Source of the DNA: Pseudomonas sp. 6D_7.1_Bac1
GTDB lineage: Bacteria; Pseudomonadota; Gammaproteobacteria; Pseudomonadales; Pseudomonadaceae
Reading direction: 5' to 3'
Assembly: GCF_025465945.1 (NCBI RefSeq)
Contig: NZ_JANLNW010000044.1
Location: 1 to 64,000 of the forward strand
Length of the DNA: 64,000 bases
Shown: piece after piece, positions 11,845 to 21,428 of the stretch
How positions within the stretch are numbered: position 1 is the stretch's first letter
Layout: every line of letters begins with the position of its first letter
Program-made: the position numbers and the translations under genes
The notes under the pieces: model-generated
The model's database searches: none
Seen by the model: the letters and a program-made list of their open reading frames with translations, nothing else
What the model was told of the DNA's origin: nothing

Positions 11845-11957
11845 AAAGTCTTGGGGGCGCGCTTCGTATGGGTGAGTTTCTGTCGAAGCACGGATTTTTA
11901 TTACTCGCCTGTTGAGCCCAAAAACCAAACAAAATCGTTCGGAAAAGGATGTTTCTC

Positions 11958-12476
11958 ATGAAGCGACTGTTCTGTTTGGCCGCGATTGCGGCTGCGTTGT
12001 TGGGGCACAGTTTTTCCGCGCAAGCGGCTGGCGTTGAATTCGCGGTGGGCCAGACCACCGATTCGACCCAGACGTATCGACTGGGTATGCAACTGGATTG
12101 GGACAAAAGCTGGTTCCAGAGTGATGTCGGTCGCCTGACGGGCTACTGGAGCGGTGCTTACACCTATTGGAATGGTGACAAGGCACCCGACAATCACAGT
12201 CTGTCGTTCTCTCCGGTGTTCGTTTACGAGTTCGCCGGGCAAATCGTCAAACCGTATCTGGAGGCCGGGATTGGCGTGGCGCTGTTCGCTCACACCGAAG
12301 TGGAAGACAACCGATTGGGCTCGGCCTTTCAGTTCGAAGACCGCTTGGGCTTTGGCCTGCGGTTTGCCGGTGGCCATGAAGTCGGGATTCGCGCGACGCA
12401 CTACTCCGACGCCGGTCTCAGCAAATTCAATGACGGTATAGAAAGCTACGCATTGCATTACACGATGCCGCTGTAA
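11958..12476 (+). CDS. pagL: lipid A 3-O-deacylase, PagL family
   Basis: PagL removes the 3-linked acyl chain of lipid A in the outer membrane. The 172-aa precursor has a signal peptide cleaved near SAQA-AG and then alternating beta-barrel strands. The catalytic triad region near the C-terminus reads HYSDAGLSKFNDGIES, giving His148, Ser150 and Glu162, which match the known PagL triad; the usual Asn after Ser is Asp here. The start at 11958 has an AAGGA ribosome site about nine bases upstream; an ATG nine bases earlier is less well placed. In P. aeruginosa pagL sits in the same place, next to murI and a photolyase gene. Confidence 0.85.
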   Translation: MKRLFCLAAIAAALLGHSFSAQAAGVEFAVGQTTDSTQTYRLGMQLDWDKSWFQSDVGRLTGYWSGAYTYWNGDKAPDNHSLSFSPVFVYEFAGQIVKPYLEAGIGVALFAHTEVEDNRLGSAFQFEDRLGFGLRFAGGHEVGIRATHYSDAGLSKFNDGIESYALHYTMPL

Positions 12477-12492
12477 TGACTGGCTGCTTTTA

Positions 12493-12582
12493 TGTGGGAG
12501 CGAGCCTGCTCGCGAATGAGGCCTAACATTCAACACTAATGTTGACTGACACTCCGCTTTCGCGAGCAGGCTCGCTCCCACA
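12493..12582. repeat. REP doublet, family A (GGGAGCGAGCCTGCTCGC)
   Basis: Two inverted copies of a 23-base REP element (TGTGGGAGCGAGCCTGCTCGCGA) face each other at 12493-12515 and 12560-12582. They lie between the convergent pagL and YkgJ-family genes. Each copy has an internal palindrome. The same element recurs at four other intergenic places in the window. Confidence 0.9.
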
Positions 12583-12611
12583 TTAGATCTTCAGTGGCCT
12601 GTATTTCTCGT

Positions 12612-12917
12612 TCAGCGATACGCCGTCGCAATCCCTTTGCGCTCATCGATGCACTCGGGTGCGCCCATTTCGAACTCCCGGCAGATCAGCGGGCGTTTTT
12701 CGTAAATGGTGCACATCATGCTGTCGCGATCCAGTGCGGCGCACCAGCCGTCATCCAGGCGCAGCATGACTTCCCCGCCCCAATCGTCGGTGTCGATAAA
12801 ACGTTCAGGCACGCCGGTGTCGGTGATCAGCATGACTTCGAGCTGGCAACAGCAGGCTGCGCAGGTCGAGCAAGTGACCGCCGGTTCGGCGATGGTCTTA
12901 AGGGGAATCGTGTTCAT
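12612..12917 (-). CDS. YkgJ-family cysteine cluster protein
   Basis: The 101-aa protein has the zinc/iron-chelating YkgJ pattern: an N-terminal cluster C-x2-C-x2-CCC (Cys16 to Cys24), then a WC, MMC, LIC and PEC series with the REFEMG motif. The family is predicted to bind a metal or an Fe-S cluster; no reaction is established. It stands alone on the minus strand between the REP doublet and the SDR gene. Confidence 0.85.
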   Translation of the reverse strand: MNTIPLKTIAEPAVTCSTCAACCCQLEVMLITDTGVPERFIDTDDWGGEVMLRLDDGWCAALDRDSMMCTIYEKRPLICREFEMGAPECIDERKGIATAYR

Positions 12918-13014
12918 AGGCGCGCAGTGTAAGGCAGTGCGCCGGTACTGTGTGAAAGGCCTGACGGACGCTCAACCGGATGAGGTGGCCGATAGGTGTT
13001 GGGCCATGAAATGT

Positions 13015-13797
13015 TTACGGCTTATCCATGATCGGCGGCGAGCTCCTGACCAAGCGTTTGCCTATCACCCACTTTACTCGGCTGGATATTTTTGACAGAG
13101 GCCAGAGTACGGCCATGAACAGAGCCGGGAAGGTGATTTCCAGCGGGCGCTGCTGGAGTTTTTCGAGGATATACCGCGCGGCTTCATCGACGGACCCGCT
13201 CAGTGGCATCGGGAAGTCGTTTTTCTCGGTCAGTGGGGTGTCGACGAAACCTGGGGTGATCACAGTGACTTCAATGCCCTCCGGTGCCAGGTCGATGCGC
13301 AGGGATTCGAACAGATAGCGCAGTCCGGCTTTCGAGGCGCCATAGGCTTCGGCTCGAGGCAGAGGCAGGTAAGTCACCGAACTGGCGATCCCCACCAAGA
13401 GGGGCGCTCGACCTGCGCGCAGCAGCGGCAGGGCGGCTTTGATGCAATAGCTGCTGGCGAGCAGGTTGGTGCGCACCACGTGTTCGATGATCGAGGTGTC
13501 GAACTGCTTGGCCTCGACATATTCACAGGTGCCAGCGTTGAGGATCACCGTGTCCAGCGAGCCCCAGTCCTGTTGGATCTGCTCGCTGATCTCGCGCACG
13601 GTCTGGCTGTTGGTCAGATCGCCCGGCACTACCAGCACTTGCCCCGGATACCGCTGGGCCAGGATCTTTAATGGCGCGACCGTGCGGGCGCTGACCGCCA
13701 GGTGCACACCGGACTTCAACAGTGCTTCGGCCATTGCGGCACCAATGCCACTGCTGGCTCCCGTTAACCAATACCGCCGTGGCCGGGTCAATTGCAT
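13015..13797 (-). CDS. short-chain dehydrogenase/reductase
   Basis: The 260-aa protein has the SDR cofactor motif TGASSGIG near the N-terminus, LNAG in the middle and the catalytic Ser plus YGASK (Tyr-x3-Lys) further on. The C-terminal 40 residues include a hydrophobic stretch and a basic tail, suggesting membrane association. The substrate is unknown. It starts 20 bases after the MerR-type regulator's stop on the same strand, so the two are probably one transcript. An SDR at this place is common in Pseudomonas light-response clusters (family knowledge, from memory). Confidence 0.85.
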   Translation of the reverse strand: MQLTRPRRYWLTGASSGIGAAMAEALLKSGVHLAVSARTVAPLKILAQRYPGQVLVVPGDLTNSQTVREISEQIQQDWGSLDTVILNAGTCEYVEAKQFDTSIIEHVVRTNLLASSYCIKAALPLLRAGRAPLLVGIASSVTYLPLPRAEAYGASKAGLRYLFESLRIDLAPEGIEVTVITPGFVDTPLTEKNDFPMPLSGSVDEAARYILEKLQQRPLEITFPALFMAVLWPLSKISSRVKWVIGKRLVRSSPPIMDKP

Positions 13798-13817
13798 GAT
13801 GGTTTCCGTACAAGCAT

Positions 13818-14780
13818 TTAAATGATCCCACGCTGAACCAGCGCCTGATGGGCTGATAACGGATCTTCGGCCAGGGACAAGTCAGCGATTTCAGCGGTTC
13901 TTTCGGACAACTCGGCGTGGTGGATACATACCGTTGGTCCGACAATGAGTGTTGGGCAACTGACGTTGTTCAGTAATTTCGGCAGTTGTTTGAGATTGAT
14001 CGCTTTACTGGAATACAGCACCACTCCGCGCGCTTGCAGATGCTCGACCGCGAAGGCCAATTCGCCGGCCGGTAGCGGCCAATCGAACACTTCCACGGGG
14101 CAATCGGCGCTGCTGATCAGCCAGGCGGTGAGCCACAGATGCGGCTCCAGGGGCAAGTCAGAGTGATTGATCAGCAGCAGCGGCGCACCGCGCAACTGAC
14201 GGTTGTTATGGTAGGTCCTCGCGCCGAACTTGCTGCGCAACCAGGAATAAAAGAACACCCGCTCCATCTGCGCGCCGAATTGTCCTTGCCAGCGCTGCTC
14301 GAGCTCGGCCAGCAACGGCATCAGCAGTTGCTCGCACAGGGTGCGCGGTGGATACAGCGACATGGCCTGATTGAGCGTGTCATCGACCTGACGCTCGGCC
14401 AGTTGGCTGATTGCCTGTATCAGGTTCAGGCGCAGGACGTGCCAGTCATTCTCGACGGGTTCGCTCAACGTTTGTGGCGTGCCCAGCAGCTGTTTGACCT
14501 GGCTGACGGCTACGCCGCGACTGAGCCAGGTGAGGATGTTATGGATCCGCTGCACATGCTCGGCGCAGAACAGCCGATGCCCCTTGGGCGTGCGCTGCGG
14601 CACGATCAGCCCGTATCGACGTTCCCAGGCGCGCAGCGTGACGGCATTGACACCCGTGATTCGGGCGACTTCGCGGATCGGCAGCCAATCATCGTCCTGG
14701 GCCTGTTGATAGTCGGCGCCGGGGTCGTCGTCATGGGCGCAAGTGTCAGGCTTTGGTTTGCTCGCGCAGTGGCTGGGCAT
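13818..14780 (-). CDS. MerR-family transcriptional regulator, LitR/CarH-like
   Basis: The 320-aa protein has an N-terminal MerR helix-turn-helix after about 35 residues (IREVARITGVNAVTLRAWERRYGL) and a C-terminal region shaped like the helical plus Rossmann half of CarH/LitR regulators. The cobalamin-binding DxHxxG motif is not seen, as in the B12-independent LitR class of pseudomonads. That class is known to repress light-inducible genes including photolyase. The gene heads a block with the SDR. Repeated TGTACA sites overlap a likely sigma-70 promoter upstream, which fits self-repression. The ATG at 14780 is the only good start; GTG alternatives inside were not preferred. Confidence 0.82.
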   Translation of the reverse strand: MPSHCASKPKPDTCAHDDDPGADYQQAQDDDWLPIREVARITGVNAVTLRAWERRYGLIVPQRTPKGHRLFCAEHVQRIHNILTWLSRGVAVSQVKQLLGTPQTLSEPVENDWHVLRLNLIQAISQLAERQVDDTLNQAMSLYPPRTLCEQLLMPLLAELEQRWQGQFGAQMERVFFYSWLRSKFGARTYHNNRQLRGAPLLLINHSDLPLEPHLWLTAWLISSADCPVEVFDWPLPAGELAFAVEHLQARGVVLYSSKAINLKQLPKLLNNVSCPTLIVGPTVCIHHAELSERTAEIADLSLAEDPLSAHQALVQRGII

Positions 14781-14802
14781 TGGGGCACCTCGAATCTATA
14801 TC

Positions 14803-14877
14803 TGTACAAGCTGTTCGTGTTGTACAACAGCGGTTTGAGCATAGATCCAAGGATGTACACGTCAAATTGCTTGTATA
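14803..14877 (-). promoter_or_regulatory. promoter of the MerR-type gene with two TGTACA-N12-TGTA(C/T)A sites
   Basis: Two copies of the same layout are seen: TGTACA at 14803-14808 and 14821-14826, and TGTACA at 14854-14859 with TGTATA at 14872-14877, each pair separated by exactly 12 bases. On the minus strand a -35 TTGACG (14865-14860) and a -10 TATGCT (14843-14838) are 16 bases apart, so the second pair brackets the -35 box and the first pair lies in the leader. The layout suggests binding by the encoded regulator. Confidence 0.6.
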
Positions 14878-15005
14878 GGTTATTTGGCGAGATCCGGGAT
14901 CGTGAGCCCTGCACCCTTTCTGTAGCGGCTGGCGTCTATGGAATCGCTGTTGCGGATGGGCTGCTGTCCATTTCGACAGCAGCAGTTTGCGCGGGTTGAT
15001 GCGCC

Positions 15006-16067
<1,062 letters not shown>

Positions 16068-16188
16068 TTAGCGTTCTCGTTCTGACAGGTTGGCCTATTG
16101 TTAAACACAGAACCCGCCCGATACGAAACATCCCTGCTTATAAAAATAGACTAGTGATTGGGGTAAAACGCCACGCGAGGAAGAAGTC

Positions 16189-17091
16189 ATGCACATATTG
16201 CTGACCGGCGGTACTGGTTTGATAGGACGTCAACTCTGCCGACACTGGTTGGACCAGGGTCACAGCCTGACGGTATGGAGTCGCAGGCCCGAAAAAGTGG
16301 CCAAATTGTGCGGCAGTAAGGTACGTGGCGTTGGGCGGCTGGAAGATATTGGCCAACGGCCGGTGGACGCGGTGATCAATCTTGCGGGCGCACCGATTGC
16401 CTCTCGCCTTTGGACCCATCGACGCAAGGCGCTGCTCTGGAACAGCCGGATCAGGCTCACCGAAACCCTGTTGGCGTGGCTTGAAAGCCGCGAGCAGAAA
16501 CCGCAGGTGTTGATTTCAGGGTCTGCGGTCGGTTGGTACGGCGATGGCGGCGAGCGTGAATTGACTGAAGGCTCGCCTCCAGTCAGCGAAGACTTCGCCA
16601 GCCAGTTGTGCATTGCCTGGGAGGAGACCGCGTTGCGCGCCGAGGCCTTGGGGATTCGTGTGGTGCTGGTGCGTACCGGGTTGGTGCTGTCGGCGGAGGG
16701 CGGCTTTTTGTCGCGGCTGTTGCTGCCGTTCAAAGTGGGGCTGGGTGGGCCGATTGGCAATGGTCGGCAGTGGATGCCATGGATCCACATCAATGATCAA
16801 ATCGGCCTGATTGATTTTCTTCTGCATCAGAAAAACGCCAGCGGTCCTTATAATGCGTGCGCACCAAAACCGGTGCGCAATCGCGAGTTTACCAAGACCC
16901 TCGCCAGCGTTTTGCACCGGCCGGCTTTCATGCCGATGCCCGCTCTTGCGTTGCGGATCGGTCTTGGCGAGTTGTCACTGTTGCTGTTGGGCGGCCAGCG
17001 GGCGACGCCGACACGCTTGCTGGCGGCGGGTTTCACTTTCCGGTTCACTGATTTGCGTGCGGCTCTGGACGACATGTCCAGCCGCCTTTGA
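16189..17091 (+). CDS. TIGR01777-family NAD-dependent epimerase (YfcH-like)
   Basis: The 300-aa protein has the N-terminal nucleotide-binding motif [30 protein letters not shown], and a C-terminal DUF1731-type domain with [20 protein letters not shown]. It is an extended SDR of the YfcH group with no established substrate. An AGGAAG ribosome site precedes the ATG. It diverges from the renalase-like gene and ends 13 bases before hemH, so it probably shares the hemH transcript. Confidence 0.9.
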   Translation: MHILLTGGTGLIGRQLCRHWLDQGHSLTVWSRRPEKVAKLCGSKVRGVGRLEDIGQRPVDAVINLAGAPIASRLWTHRRKALLWNSRIRLTETLLAWLESREQKPQVLISGSAVGWYGDGGERELTEGSPPVSEDFASQLCIAWEETALRAEALGIRVVLVRTGLVLSAEGGFLSRLLLPFKVGLGGPIGNGRQWMPWIHINDQIGLIDFLLHQKNASGPYNACAPKPVRNREFTKTLASVLHRPAFMPMPALALRIGLGELSLLLLGGQRATPTRLLAAGFTFRFTDLRAALDDMSSRL

Positions 17092-17104
17092 AATAGGACG
17101 TTGC

Positions 17105-18127
17105 ATGACCGATCACGCGTTGCTCCTGGTCAATTTGGGTTCGCCCGCTTCCACACAGGTGGCGGACGTGCGCAGTTACCTCAATCAATTTCTGATGGAC
17201 CCTTACGTCATCGACCTGCCATGGCCGGTACGACGTTTGCTGGTCTCGTTGATTCTGATCAAGCGCCCCGAGCAATCGGCTCACGCCTATGCCTCGATCT
17301 GGTGGGACGAGGGCTCGCCGCTGGTGGTGCTCAGCCGTCGCTTGCAGCAGGCGATGACCGCGCAGTGGACCCAGGGACCGGTTGAGTTGGCCATGCGTTA
17401 CGGTGAGCCGTCGATTGAGTCGGTGCTGACGCGCATGGCTGCTCAAGGCATCAAAAAGGTCACCCTCGCACCGCTGTATCCACAGTTCGCCGACAGCACC
17501 GTGACCACGGTGATTGAAGAAGCCAAGCGCGTGGTGCGCGAGAAAAAACTGAATGTGCAGTTCTCGATTCTCCAGCCGTTTTACGATCAGCCGGAATACC
17601 TCGATGCCTTGGTCGCCAGCGCCAAGCCGTACCTTGAGCAGGATTACGATCACCTGCTGCTGAGCTTTCATGGATTGCCGGAGCGGCACCTGAAGAAACT
17701 CAATCCTGGCCATAGCTTTGATGGCGGCGGTGATTGCTGTGCCGGCGCGCCGCCGGAAGTGGTCGCGACCTGTTATCGCGGTCAGTGTTTGCGCACCGCT
17801 GCGGCGTTTGCCAAGCGCATGGGTTTGCCGGACGGTAAGTGGTCGGTGTCCTTCCAGTCACGGCTGGGCCGCGCCAAATGGATCGAACCCTACACCGAAG
17901 CGCGTCTCGACGCGTTGGCCAGGCAGGGCGTGAAGAAGATTCTGGTGATGTGCCCGGCGTTCGTGGCCGACTGCATCGAAACCCTGGAAGAGATCGGTGA
18001 CCGCGGGCTCGAACAGTTCCGCGAGGCGGGGGGCGAGGAGTTGGTGCTGGTGCCGTGCCTCAACGATGACCCGCACTGGGCGCGGGCGTTGAGTACCCTG
18101 TGTGAACGAGCGCCGTTGGCCCTTTAA
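17105..18127 (+). CDS. hemH: ferrochelatase
   Basis: HemH inserts Fe2+ into protoporphyrin IX to make haem. The 340-aa enzyme starts [16 protein letters not shown] and carries the conserved [11 protein letters not shown] (catalytic His) and the C-terminal [17 protein letters not shown] with its Glu. The open frame extends about 290 bases upstream into the epimerase gene in another frame; the ATG at 17105 is chosen from the conserved N-terminus. The gene order epimerase-hemH is conserved in pseudomonads. Confidence 0.97.
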   Translation: MTDHALLLVNLGSPASTQVADVRSYLNQFLMDPYVIDLPWPVRRLLVSLILIKRPEQSAHAYASIWWDEGSPLVVLSRRLQQAMTAQWTQGPVELAMRYGEPSIESVLTRMAAQGIKKVTLAPLYPQFADSTVTTVIEEAKRVVREKKLNVQFSILQPFYDQPEYLDALVASAKPYLEQDYDHLLLSFHGLPERHLKKLNPGHSFDGGGDCCAGAPPEVVATCYRGQCLRTAAAFAKRMGLPDGKWSVSFQSRLGRAKWIEPYTEARLDALARQGVKKILVMCPAFVADCIETLEEIGDRGLEQFREAGGEELVLVPCLNDDPHWARALSTLCERAPLAL

Positions 18128-18132
18128 AAGCT

Positions 18133-18194
18133 TCGCGAGCAGGCTCGCTCCCACAATTGATCGTATTCCAATGTGGGAGCGAGCCTGCTCGCGA
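18133..18194. repeat. REP doublet, family A
   Basis: Inverted copies of the 23-base element at 18133-18155 and 18172-18194 stand tail to tail between convergent hemH and uraA. The strong hairpin could limit read-through between the two genes. Confidence 0.9.
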
Positions 18195-18229
18195 TAGCTA
18201 CCTCACTGGCAGCAAAGATCTCAAGCTGT

Positions 18230-19504
18230 TTAAAGCAACGGCTCATCCGCCTTCTTGTGCTTCCAGCTGTCATTGCCCGGCAGAATCAGGTTCAACGCAA
18301 TCGCCACGACGGCGCACAGCGCGATGCCCTTGAGGCCGAAGTCATTCTGACCGGTGCCGGTGCCGATCAGCATACCGCCAATCCCGAACACCAGGGTGAC
18401 CGAGACAATCACCAGATTGCGCGCTTCGCTCAGGTCGATCTTGTGGCGGATCATGGTGTTCATGCCCACCGCGGCAATCGATCCGAACAGCAGGCAGAGA
18501 ATCCCGCCCATTACCGGCACCGGAATGCTTTGCAGCAGTGCACCGAACTTACCGATAAACGCGAGGCTGATGGCAAAGATCGCCGCCCAGGTCATGATTT
18601 TCGGGTTGTAGTTCTTGGTCAGCATCACTGCGCCTGTTACTTCGGCGTAAGTGGTGTTGGGTGGGCCGCCGAGCAGTCCGGCCGCAGTGGTGGCGATACC
18701 GTCGCCAAACAGCGTGCGGTGCAGGCCGGGTTTCTTCAGGTAATCACGTCCGGTCACGCTGCCGACCGCGATCACGCCGCCGATGTGTTCGATGGCCGGG
18801 GCCAGTGCCACCGGGACAATGAACAGAATCGCCTGCCAGTTGAACTCCGGAGCGGTGAAGTGCGGCAGTGCAAACCACGGCGCGGCAGCGATCTTCGCGG
18901 TGTCGACGACGCCAAAGAAGAACGCCATGCCAAAACCGACCAGTACGCCGGAGATGATCGGCACCAGACGGAAGATGCCTTTGCCGAACACGGCCACGAT
19001 CAGCGTGGTCAGCAGCGCTGGCATGGAGATCATCATTGCCGTCTGGTAATGAATCAGCTCGCTACCGTCGCCGGCCTTGCCCATCGCCATGTTTGCGGCA
19101 ATCGGCGCCATGGCCAGGCCGATCGAGATGATCACCGGGCCAATCACTACCGGCGGCAGCAAGCGGTCGATGAAACCGGTGCCCTTGATCTTCACGGCCA
19201 CGCCGAGAAAGGTATAAACGAAACCGGCCGCCATCACCCCGCCCATGGTCGCGGCGAGGCCGAACTGGCCCTTGGCGAGAATGATCGGGGTGATGAAGGC
19301 AAAACTCGACGCCAGGAACACCGGCACTTGCCGTCCGGTGACCACCTGGAACAGCAGAGTCCCCAGGCCCGCCGTGAACAGCGCGACATTCGGGTCGAGG
19401 CCGGTAATCAGCGGCATCAACACCAACGCGCCAAACGCCACGAACAGCATCTGCGCGCCAGACAGCACCGTGCGCCAGAGCGGGTCGTTGAACTCATCCT
19501 GCAT
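18230..19504 (-). CDS. uraA: uracil permease
   Basis: The 424-aa inner-membrane protein belongs to the NCS2 nucleobase transporters and has about 14 hydrophobic segments. Family motifs include VFLASSFAFI, PPVVIGPVIISIGLAMAPIA and GGPPNTTYAEVTGAV, the last with the substrate-region residues of UraA. Both GTG at 19510 and ATG at 19504 are possible; the ATG is preferred because AGAAGGA lies nine bases upstream. It overlaps or abuts the upp stop, so uptake and uracil salvage are coupled. Confidence 0.93.
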   Translation of the reverse strand: MQDEFNDPLWRTVLSGAQMLFVAFGALVLMPLITGLDPNVALFTAGLGTLLFQVVTGRQVPVFLASSFAFITPIILAKGQFGLAATMGGVMAAGFVYTFLGVAVKIKGTGFIDRLLPPVVIGPVIISIGLAMAPIAANMAMGKAGDGSELIHYQTAMMISMPALLTTLIVAVFGKGIFRLVPIISGVLVGFGMAFFFGVVDTAKIAAAPWFALPHFTAPEFNWQAILFIVPVALAPAIEHIGGVIAVGSVTGRDYLKKPGLHRTLFGDGIATTAAGLLGGPPNTTYAEVTGAVMLTKNYNPKIMTWAAIFAISLAFIGKFGALLQSIPVPVMGGILCLLFGSIAAVGMNTMIRHKIDLSEARNLVIVSVTLVFGIGGMLIGTGTGQNDFGLKGIALCAVVAIALNLILPGNDSWKHKKADEPLL

Positions 19505-19506
19505 GC

Positions 19507-20145
19507 TCACGCGTCCTTCTGCTTGGTACCGAAAATCTTGTCACCGGCATCGCCCAGGCCTGGGATGATGTAACCGTGTTCGTTCAGTTTCTGATCAATG
19601 GAAGCGGTGTAGATGGTCACGTCCGGGTGAGCCTTCTCTACAGCGGCGATGCCTTCAGGGGCCGCCACCAGGACCATCGCGCGGATGTCCTTGCAGCCGG
19701 CCTTTTTCAGCAGGTCGATGGTGGCCACCATGGAGTTGCCGGTGGCGAGCATCGGGTCGATGATCATCGCCAGACGTTCGTTGATTTCCGGGACCAGCTT
19801 TTCCAGGTAGGTGTGGGCCTGCAGCGTTTCTTCGTTGCGGGCCACGCCCACGGCGCTGACTTTGGCGCCCGGAATCAGGCTGAGCACGCCCTCAAGCATG
19901 CCGATGCCGGCGCGCAGGATCGGTACGACGGTAATTTTCTTGCCAGCGATCTTTTCGACCGAAACAGTGCCGCACCAGCCTTCGATATCGTAGGTTTCAA
20001 GGGGCAGGTCTTTGGTGGCCTCGTAGGTCAGCAGGGCACCGACTTCCTGAGCGAGCTCGCGGAAATTCTTCGTGCTAATGTCTGCGCGGCGCATAAGGCC
20101 AAGTTTGTGTCGGATCAGCGGATGGCGGATCTCACGGATGGGCAT
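19507..20145 (-). CDS. upp: uracil phosphoribosyltransferase
   Basis: Upp converts uracil and PRPP to UMP. The 212-aa enzyme begins [17 protein letters not shown] and has the PRPP-binding segment [12 protein letters not shown] and the C-terminal uracil-binding [17 protein letters not shown]. It is the first gene of upp-uraA and diverges from hpt, whose product uses the same co-substrate. Confidence 0.97.
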   Translation of the reverse strand: MPIREIRHPLIRHKLGLMRRADISTKNFRELAQEVGALLTYEATKDLPLETYDIEGWCGTVSVEKIAGKKITVVPILRAGIGMLEGVLSLIPGAKVSAVGVARNEETLQAHTYLEKLVPEINERLAMIIDPMLATGNSMVATIDLLKKAGCKDIRAMVLVAAPEGIAAVEKAHPDVTIYTASIDQKLNEHGYIIPGLGDAGDKIFGTKQKDA

Positions 20146-20310
20146 AGGGAAGGGCTCCGGCGGCGGGCAAAAAAACCGGCCTAGATTAATCTATCCGAGG
20201 GTGTTGTCCTATAGACATACAGTACGTTAGTCCAGAAACGCTTGATCTGACCCGGCGGGATGCGTACCTTTGCTCGCTTTTCCGAATCCGCCACCCCCTT
20301 GGAGAGCACC

Positions 20311-20868
20311 ATGTCCGCTGATCTCGAGCATATCCGTCAAATCATGCGAGAGGCTGACTGCCTGTACACCGAAGCTGAAGTCGAGGCGGCCATCGCCCGC
20401 GTCGGTGCGCAAATCAACGAAGAACTCGCTGAGCGCAATCCGGTGGTGTTCTGCGTGATGAACGGCGGCCTTATTTTCTCCGGCAAGCTGCTCACCTATC
20501 TGAACTTCCCTCTGGAAGCGTCCTACCTGCACGCTACCCGTTATCGCAACGAAACCAGCGGCGGCGACCTGTTCTGGAAAGCCAAGCCAGAAGTCTCGTT
20601 CATCGACCGTGATGTGCTGATCATCGACGACATCCTCGACGAAGGTCACACCCTGGGCGCGATCATCGACTTCTGCAAGCATGCGGGCGCCCGCGCCGTG
20701 CACACTGCCGTACTGATCGACAAGGACCATAACCGCAAGGCTCGTCCGGACCTGAAGGCCGATTACGTCGGTCTGCCATGCATCGACCGCTACATCTTCG
20801 GTTACGGCATGGACTACAAAGGCTACTGGCGCAACGCCGCCGGGATCTACGCCGTTAAAGGAATGTAA
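20311..20868 (+). CDS. hpt: hypoxanthine-guanine phosphoribosyltransferase
   Basis: The enzyme salvages hypoxanthine or guanine with PRPP. The 185-aa protein has the PRPP motif VLIIDDILDEGHTLGA near residue 105 and an N-terminal CVMNGGLIFSGKL loop. The start at 20311 follows a TTGGAGAG ribosome site; the frame open upstream to 20260 has no family match. It ends three bases before the cupin gene. The 165-base gap to upp holds divergent promoters. Confidence 0.93.
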   Translation: MSADLEHIRQIMREADCLYTEAEVEAAIARVGAQINEELAERNPVVFCVMNGGLIFSGKLLTYLNFPLEASYLHATRYRNETSGGDLFWKAKPEVSFIDRDVLIIDDILDEGHTLGAIIDFCKHAGARAVHTAVLIDKDHNRKARPDLKADYVGLPCIDRYIFGYGMDYKGYWRNAAGIYAVKGM

Positions 20869-20871
20869 ACC

Positions 20872-21345
20872 ATGGCAACGCCGAGCTTTCTTGATCAAAC
20901 GCTGTTTACCGAACTGGCCGAGAAGGCTGCGGCCAATCCTCGTGGGCGCCAGCACCACAACTTCCACCAGATGGACGAGTCGTGCCACCGCATGGCGATC
21001 GGTTTGCAGCCGTCGACCTACATTCCACCCCATCGGCATCTGGGCGGCGACAAGGCTGAAACCTTGTTGGTCCTCAAGGGCCGTCTGGGTGTGCTGATTT
21101 TCGACGACGCGGGCCAGGTGGTTGCCAAGCGCGTCTTGCAGGGCGGCGGCGATTCGGTGGGGGTAGACCTGCCAACGGGGACCTACCACGGTCTGGTGGT
21201 GCTCGAAGCGGACAGCGTGATGTTCGAATGCAAGGCCGGACCTTATCGCCCGGTGGGCGAAGGTGAGCATGCTCATTGGGCTCCCCGCGAAGGCGAGCCA
21301 GGCGTTGCCGAGTATCAGGCCTGGATGCGCGCGCAGTTCGATTGA
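20872..21345 (+). CDS. WbuC-family cupin-fold metalloprotein
   Basis: The 157-aa protein shows the WbuC cupin pattern: RGRQHHNFH near residue 25, PPHRHLGGDKAETLLVLKGRLGV (metal-binding His and Glu), and TYHGLVVLEADSVMFECKAGPY. Relatives occur in O-antigen loci, but the activity is not established. It follows hpt by three bases on the same strand, so it is probably co-transcribed. A mononuclear metal site is inferred from the His-rich cupin motif. Confidence 0.82.
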   Translation: MATPSFLDQTLFTELAEKAAANPRGRQHHNFHQMDESCHRMAIGLQPSTYIPPHRHLGGDKAETLLVLKGRLGVLIFDDAGQVVAKRVLQGGGDSVGVDLPTGTYHGLVVLEADSVMFECKAGPYRPVGEGEHAHWAPREGEPGVAEYQAWMRAQFD

Positions 21346-21360
21346 CGAAAAGCGCGGACC

Positions 21361-21390
21361 TGTGGTGAGGGAGCAAGCTGCCTCGCCACA
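21361..21390. repeat. single REP-like hairpin, diverged family B
   Basis: TGTGGTGAGG and CCTCGCCACA form an inverted repeat around GAGCAAGCTG in the gap between convergent genes. The sequence is a diverged relative of the GTGGCGAGGGAGC element found at 27.3 and 46.0 kb. Confidence 0.55.
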
Positions 21391-21428
21391 AGGGTGTGAT
21401 CGATTGGTACCAAGACAGATCAGGTCTA

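Noticed and set aside
18173-19573. A 466-codon plus-strand frame
   Set aside because: It is antisense to uraA and the end of upp, begins in a REP element, and is made mostly of His, Gln, Arg and Asp.
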